From assembly GCF_040802235.1 (NCBI RefSeq), contig NC_133159.1:173722626-173786625 (forward strand): 64,000 nucleotides of DNA, read 5' to 3'. This DNA is from Manis javanica. Its lineage: Eukaryota > Chordata > Mammalia > Pholidota > Manidae. The translations under genes and the position numbers were made by a program. Shown piece by piece: positions 58,516 to 64,000 of this stretch. The notes under the pieces were generated by a model, which was given only the letters and a program-made list of their open reading frames with translations, did no database searches and was not told the origin of the DNA. The first letter of the stretch is position 1. Every line of letters starts with the position of its first letter.

Positions 58516-61500
58516 GTGGGGGGTAGTGGAAGAGCACGGAGACCTTGAAAGAAGAGACCCAGCTGGACTCAGGAGCAGAGGTCACTAAAAAAGATCTAGG
58601 AGCACAGAGAGAAACCCTGATTAACTTTCAAACTGCCCAGGGGAGGGACCTTCAAGGATGCACCACACTGAACTCTTGGTGGTGGTTTCTGATGTTCTGG
58701 CCACCTGTTTAGATAGCTGCGATTTTGATTCGTTTCCTACTAGTGAACTGACAGTACAGTCTCCTTGGGCAGAGTTTGGGGAAGGGGACAGAGGGAATAT
58801 GCCCACAGGTGGGCAAGGTCACAAATCCTGTGTGTTGCTTCCATAGAAGGTTAGAGGTCACGAATGGTCCTGCTGGGGAGAGGCAGTGGAATTCAGCTTT
58901 GCTTGATGACACAGGCATAGATGTTGTGTTTCTAACCCTGGGATCGAGAACCTGAGGACCAAAGGGAGATTCTGGCTTGTGATGCTGGGGACTGTGGGGT
59001 AGGATCTTACACTTCTTTGGTTTTCCCAAGATTTTAGTGCCATTTAACCAAATATGAATGACTAACAGGGCAAATATTCCCTCAGCCTATTATCCCCCCT
59101 CTCTTAAATGTTTGTGGATATGCAAGCTGGCACTGGCATATTCACAAGTTGTTGAAAATCTCTACGAGGATCAGTTCCTAGTTTTTTTTCAATGAGGACA
59201 TCTAATCTGTATTTCTACAGGAAAGTTACGTGAGAATCGGGAGTTCAACTGCCAATGATGTTTACATTTCTGAGTTAAAAAGCCAATCTTTCTTACTCTG
59301 ATCCTAAACTCTGTGAATGGAAAAAGCTATTTTAGTTCATGGCATATTCTTTCCATTAAGTTTTTAAGCTTCTGCAGTATTGCCAAGGCTCATCAGTTGA
59401 AGGCAGTTTTCATAAATGTTATCTACCCTACATGGGTGCAAAGTGGCATTTGGATTAAGTTGAAGCAAAAAGTAATTTTATTACCAGAGAAAACATTCCT
59501 TTTCATCCCCTCTACCAATAAGCCTCAAATAAAGGGAGGCTATGCTGGCTACAGTTATAATTGTTATGAATAAATTTTAATAAAATCAGTAGCTAAAAAG
59601 TGTTGAATTTTCAAAATATATTGGAAATCTTTCTCCATAGAGCTACACTGTATACATTTTCTTGGCTAAGAACGAATTTTGATTCAGATGTAGGACATCT
59701 ATTTGTTCAAGCCAATTTCGCTCAGATTTCTGCAGGCAGATAATTAGCTGGATAAATTAGCTCGATGAATGAAAAGTAAAAACTCCTAACCTGCCTTTTG
59801 CTCAACCACCCAGAATGTTCCCATTGATTACCTCCTGCCAATCTGATAGCTGGAATTCAGGGACCAGAAAAGCATTTTAATAATCTGCAATGTATAGAAA
59901 TGGAGCATTCTTTCCAAAGCATATAATTTATTTCAAGCCAAATGCAAATCGATTTCTCACTATGTTCCTTTTATGGCTTATCTTTGGCACTGTCTTCCTT
60001 CAGGAGCTTAAAAAATCAAGAAATGACCACAACAGTAGAATGCTGGGGGAAAAAAAACCTTTGTGTCTTTGGTACTGGGAGAGGCCTCAAACCCAACCAC
60101 TTTCATGTTGAATCTGTATTGTCATGCCACTTCGGTGTTATTCTACCAGAGAAGCCTCCATTCTTGGTGGGTGGTCTTGACAGAAGGTCTCAAATACTTG
60201 GCAAGGTTGCAGTCCCCAACAGGCAGTAAGAGTCCTCATTGTCCTCAGTAATAGTCCTCAAATACAGTTAAATGTTGATTGAAGACTACACAAAGGCTGT
60301 TTCCACGATCCTTTCTGGCTTATTACAAGCCTTGGTGTACTTAGCTAAATGATATAGCCTCTTACAGTGGAAGTTTAACATCTTACCATAAGGTTTAAGG
60401 GGAAAGTGCCCCCCAATCTGCCCCACACTGACTCCTCCATGTCCATCACAATGAATATTCTAACCTAAGAAATGCTGGGCATGGTATCACTTCTCTTTTT
60501 AAGAGAATAATTACTAACTTAGGTCCCATCTGTTTGCATGGGCATGCATAGATAATCAAATCAAAGCTTCCAATTCTGGGTAGGCTGGCTCATTCTTTTT
60601 CTGTAGCACTACAGTGAACACAGAAATATAACTGGTGGAGAAAGGGTAGAAAATGAAATGCATGGAAATTCAAGAGTCTGTCAAAGGCACTAAATTCTGC
60701 CAGCTCCCTGAATTTCCTTTTATCGATGGTAAGTGGCAATGCTTTACAGCCAAGGGCCCTTGAGAAGGCGCAGGCTAATAGAAAGCTAATCTCATGTGAC
60801 AGGCAGCATACTGCTTAAGGTACTGTCTCAATAGGCTATCAGTCTGGATCATCCTAGTGACACCTTGTGTCTCGTCTTTCAGGCCTTCTCAATTTATCTA
60901 TATCCACAAGAGAAAATGGGAATTGAGATAACAGCCAATAACAGTTGCTTTATTTTCCTCCCCAATGAAGATGTCCTGAGTTCTCATTTTGACAGCTGAA
61001 AACAGAAACTCAATCATTTAAAGGTCAAAGAAGTTGTAGACACTATCCAGGGAGTTCCTGGTCTACTAGCAAATCACATCTGTGTGCAGTGATTTTTCAG
61101 CGGATGGAGCAGATTAATAAATAGACTCTCTGTAAATTGCCAAAGAAGACAATTTGCAGGCAGTTCTTACAAAATGGGAAAATAACAGCAGAGAGATAGG
61201 ACTTAGTTTCTGTTGGAATACCATAAATGGAAAATATAGAGAAGGTCAAAAGTCATGGCACATATGTTTCCTATAAATTACATTGTTTTAGAATGAACAG
61301 TTAGGTTCAACCAAAGCAGCTCCCAAACCCATACTATGTGGGAGCTATTAAAGGTCAGTCATAGGTAACCTGGCATTTAGAAAGCAAAGTGGATGACTAG
61401 TACAAAATGACTTCTATTCCTAATGAGACCTGTGGCTTTTCTGGGCAGCTCTGTCCTGTCTCCCTGAAGGTTATGTCAAAATGGTTAGATGCTAGAAAGG

Positions 61501-61609
61501 AACTTTCAACCAAGTCTGGGAATTTGCCAATCTAATAATTTATGGTGAAAAAAATGATCTCTCCTCATTCAGATCTATACTTGAATGAACTGTCGTTATA
61601 GCTACAACC
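58516..61609. other. Unannotated sequence
   Basis: About 3 kb without a recognised gene, RNA or named repeat. Overlapping short frames on both strands at 58621-59043 and plus-strand frames at 59890-60251 are unsupported. Confidence 0.45.
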
Positions 61610-61810
61610 ATTGAAATTAAATTCTTATTAAATACTAGGCACTGTGAAAGGAAGTTTAGAAACACAGCTTCGTTTAATCTCATAGCAGTCCTAAGATTTG
61701 CACTTTGCAAAAGGGCAAACAGAGGCTTGAAGAGGCTCAGTAATTTATGCGGAAATGCAGTTTGTCTTAACAGTGTTCAAGCCGGCATCTGAACTCCATC
61801 TTATGTCTGT
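61610..61810 (-). repeat. MIR SINE, antisense
   Basis: The order 'ttcttattaaatactaggcactgtg', 'cgtttaatctcatagcagtcctaag', 'gcaaacagaggcttgaagaggctcagtaatttatgcgg', 'cggcatctgaactcc' follows reversed MIR. Confidence 0.85.
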
Positions 61811-62509
61811 CAGAACTAACATCTCAATTCCTGAAACTCTGAGGAAATAGATCAACTGTGAGTGGGCAAGACAATCCGAATGTTGGGGTGGAACCCAAAA
61901 ATATACAGATGTAAACTACTCCCCCAGGATCTCAAAGTAGGCTGTTAGCACACTGCACTTTCATCAACACTGCCGTACTGTACTGCTTGTAGGGGTTATG
62001 AGGTTTTAAAGTTCATGAGTATGAATTCCTAAGAACTTAGTAGGGCCAGCTTTTTAGGCAAATCTACGTCATAAATATCTAACTGCCCTCCTCAAAGTCA
62101 TCCATTTCAAAGAACCATTTCCTTGTCTCAAAAGTCTATTAACCATAGACCTTAGAGTGGTAACGTTGCAAAAGAGCATAATTTTTAAACTTCTTCTTTC
62201 CAAAGTTATTGAAAAGATTAAGATAAAAGAAACATTGCTAAAACAGACTTTGGTATACCACGCCAAGAAATGAAGGTATTAGCAGCTGAATATATTTTGG
62301 AATGGGGAAGGGAGAAAAGGAGACATTGAAAGAGGGGGAATTCCATTTGATGCCTGTTTACCTTGAACTCTGCTTTAGGTATCCCTGATTTGTTACCAGC
62401 TGCTTTCAGGATTTCTCCAATTGGTCTCCAGTGGCCAAATCTGACCCAACTCCCTCATCCCCCCCTTTCCTTGTTTTAAATGAGATCTGGTTTTACTTAG
62501 ATGAATTAA

Positions 62510-62670
62510 ATGTCACTATATTTGTTTCTGTGAATTGTTCCAGCAAAAATTACAGCATCAACGTCTGACTTTAAACGTCTGTAGGACTGTCTGCCTCTCG
62601 GGGCTATTTATAGTTGCCTTTTAAAGACTGTAATAAATGCTTTTAGATTACAATTGGTTTTCTTTCTCTT
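62510..62670. promoter_or_regulatory. Candidate conserved noncoding element (speculative)
   Basis: A repeat-free block contains a perfect MEF2-type site CTATTTATAG (62604-62613) and a doubled 'acgtctg' core at about 62561-62582, and has the even, non-repetitive texture of conserved noncoding DNA. I have no alignment to test this; single motifs occur by chance. Confidence 0.22.
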
Positions 62671-62734
62671 TGTGGACCCTCAGAATTGGTACACTTCAAA
62701 GTACCAGTTGAAAATACCTGTTCTTTCTTGCAAA

Positions 62735-63290
62735 AGTTATGCATGTTCACTGAAAATTTTAGAAAATGCAAATAAGCAAATAGAAGGAAATGAATCAGGA
62801 AAAATTAATCATACCAGAGAGAGCCACAATTAACATTTCATTGTATATCATTCTGTCTTTTCTCCATGTTTGAATATATTTAAACTTAAAAAATGTATAT
62901 TATACAAGCTGTTTTGCAGTCCTGTTTTTTTTCCACTAAACAATGTGTTTCACATTTTTCCTCTCATTCTTCTAGTCCATCACTTTTAATGGCTACATTA
63001 AAAGTAATTAGAAATAATATGACTGTACCATTTCCAATGAAACAATCCCACATTTATTAGACGGCCAGGCCATAGCTAAAATTTGCTACTGCAAATAGCC
63101 CTAAAAATTAACCATGTCTCTATTCACACCCATGACAATTTCTTCAGTTCAACTGCTACAAGTGGAATTGACGGAATCAGAGGCTGTACCAAATTCATAG
63201 ATTATTGTCACATATACTCAACTTACCTCCAGAAATATTTCAAATGTCATAAACACATAGTATTTTACTATTTCTTGAAAATGACATAAT
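62735..63290 (-). mobile_element. Ancient L1M-type fragment, antisense
   Basis: Plus-strand order 'gttcactgaaaattttagaaaatgcaaataagc', 'ccacaattaacatttcattgtatatcattctgtcttttctcc', 'ttttttccactaaacaatgtg', 'cacttttaatggctacatta', 'ctacaagtggaattgacggaatcag', 'ggctgtaccaaattcata' is the reverse complement of an old L1 3' UTR and ORF2 end. Heavily diverged; no TSD was found. Confidence 0.82.
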
Positions 63291-63669
63291 AACATTCATT
63301 AGTGTTAGGAGAACCATGTTTCTAATAATTCAATCACTGCTTTAACAGATTGTATTAAATATTTTTTAGTGTGAGGCACAATTTATTTCCAACTCCAGAT
63401 TTCCAGAAGGTTCTGAAGCATAGTTACCTGTGGTTATCATACTGAAATCTACACTTCTAGGGAAGCTGCTCAGCAAAAGTAAACAGTATGACTCTTTTTT
63501 TTTTAACTATATATGAGCTGGCAGTTATGACAAAGGAAGAGACAGGGTAAATGGAAGTGTTTGGAGACCTGTCAGCATTGATGTTTCCACAGTTCTGGGA
63601 AAGCCGATTCTCTTACTAAGACTGAAATCTCCCCAAGGGTATTGTATTGTTCAATTTGTATTGTGCAAT

Positions 63670-64000
63670 TATTTATTAATTATTCCATGAAAGTATAATT
63701 AGTGAGTGCCTATATCTCACGTATTGCTCTAGCTGCTCCGATACAGTGGTAACGAAGACAACAAATAAGTAGGTCAATCAGTGTGGTAATTGTTTTGAAA
63801 TTAATGAATCACATTAATAAGATAGAAAATATTGGTGTGTGTGTGGGGGGGAGGGTTTAAGTTTACATCCTCATTGGCCAAGGCCTCTCTGAAAAGATGA
63901 CACTAAAGATGAGGCTTTAGTAATGATAAGAAGCCACATAGGCAGAAAAGGAAGTTCAAAGGCCCTGGGGCAGGAACAAGCTTGTGTGTTTGAGTGGAAT
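63670..64000 (-). mobile_element. L2 LINE, antisense, runs off the window
   Basis: The order 'ttattccatgaaagtataattagtgagtgcctatatc', 'gatacagtggtaacgaagacaac', 'cattggccaaggcctctctgaaaagatgac' and 'ttcaaaggccctggggcaggaacaagc' is the reverse complement of the L2 3' end and continues past the last base. Confidence 0.85.

Noticed and set aside
1-64000. CRISPR arrays, bacterial operons, riboswitches or prophage
   Set aside because: Repeat content and gene structure are mammalian; no regularly spaced repeats or prokaryotic genes are present.

Overview
This window is nuclear DNA from a placental mammal. It carries a nearly full-length LINE-1 with mammalian ORF1p and ORF2p homology, many ancient MIR and L2 fragments, MaLR/ERVL-type LTRs, hAT-Charlie and Tigger DNA-transposon fossils, and AT-rich unique sequence between them. 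I see no bacterial-type operons and no functional protein-coding gene, and no exon I could defend. It reads as intergenic or deep intronic sequence. I found no young lineage-specific SINE of the Alu, B1/B2, Bov-tA or carnivore tRNA-Lys type. The L1 resembles copies I associate with laurasiatherian mammals, possibly a pangolin; that placement is an inference from memory and weak.

Layout. 0-1.6 kb: MIR and an old L1 3' fragment. 1.6-7.6 kb: the main L1 on the plus strand, with 5' UTR and YY1-type motif, broken ORF1, a long inter-ORF spacer, broken ORF2 with an intact endonuclease module, a G-rich 3' UTR, an A-rich tail and flanking target-site duplications (TSDs). 7.6-22 kb: mostly unique sequence with an L2 piece, a second 3' L1 fragment with a 19-bp TSD (10.3-11.0 kb) and MIRs. 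22.7-23.7 kb: antisense L1M followed by a hAT-Charlie remnant. 25-33 kb: a 40-bp tandem duplication, then a dense set of old repeats. These include a MIR and an LTR that each seem to hold an in-place internal inversion, and an MLT1-type LTR nested in an L2. 37.9-38.5 kb: an LTR with CCAAT and TATA boxes inserted in a MER20-like element. 41.4-50 kb: an inverted pair of unassigned repeat copies 8 kb apart, which encloses an MLT1-type LTR, a Tigger/MER2 element, an unassigned solo LTR with U3 direct repeats, and L2. 50-64 kb: MIRs, MER5A, an L2 with a decayed reverse transcriptase motif, an antisense L1M, and an L2 running off the end.

Function. The only protein-coding content is dead retrotransposon sequence. 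In a live L1, ORF1p (RNA-binding trimer) and ORF2p (endonuclease plus reverse transcriptase) act together in target-primed reverse transcription; here both frames are broken. The more interesting material is structural: small fold-back or inversion events, unassigned LTRs, the dispersed inverted repeat, and two stretches that may be conserved regulatory sequence. Repeat family names come from recognition of consensus features, not a database search. Boundaries of the old repeats are approximate by about 10-30 bp.
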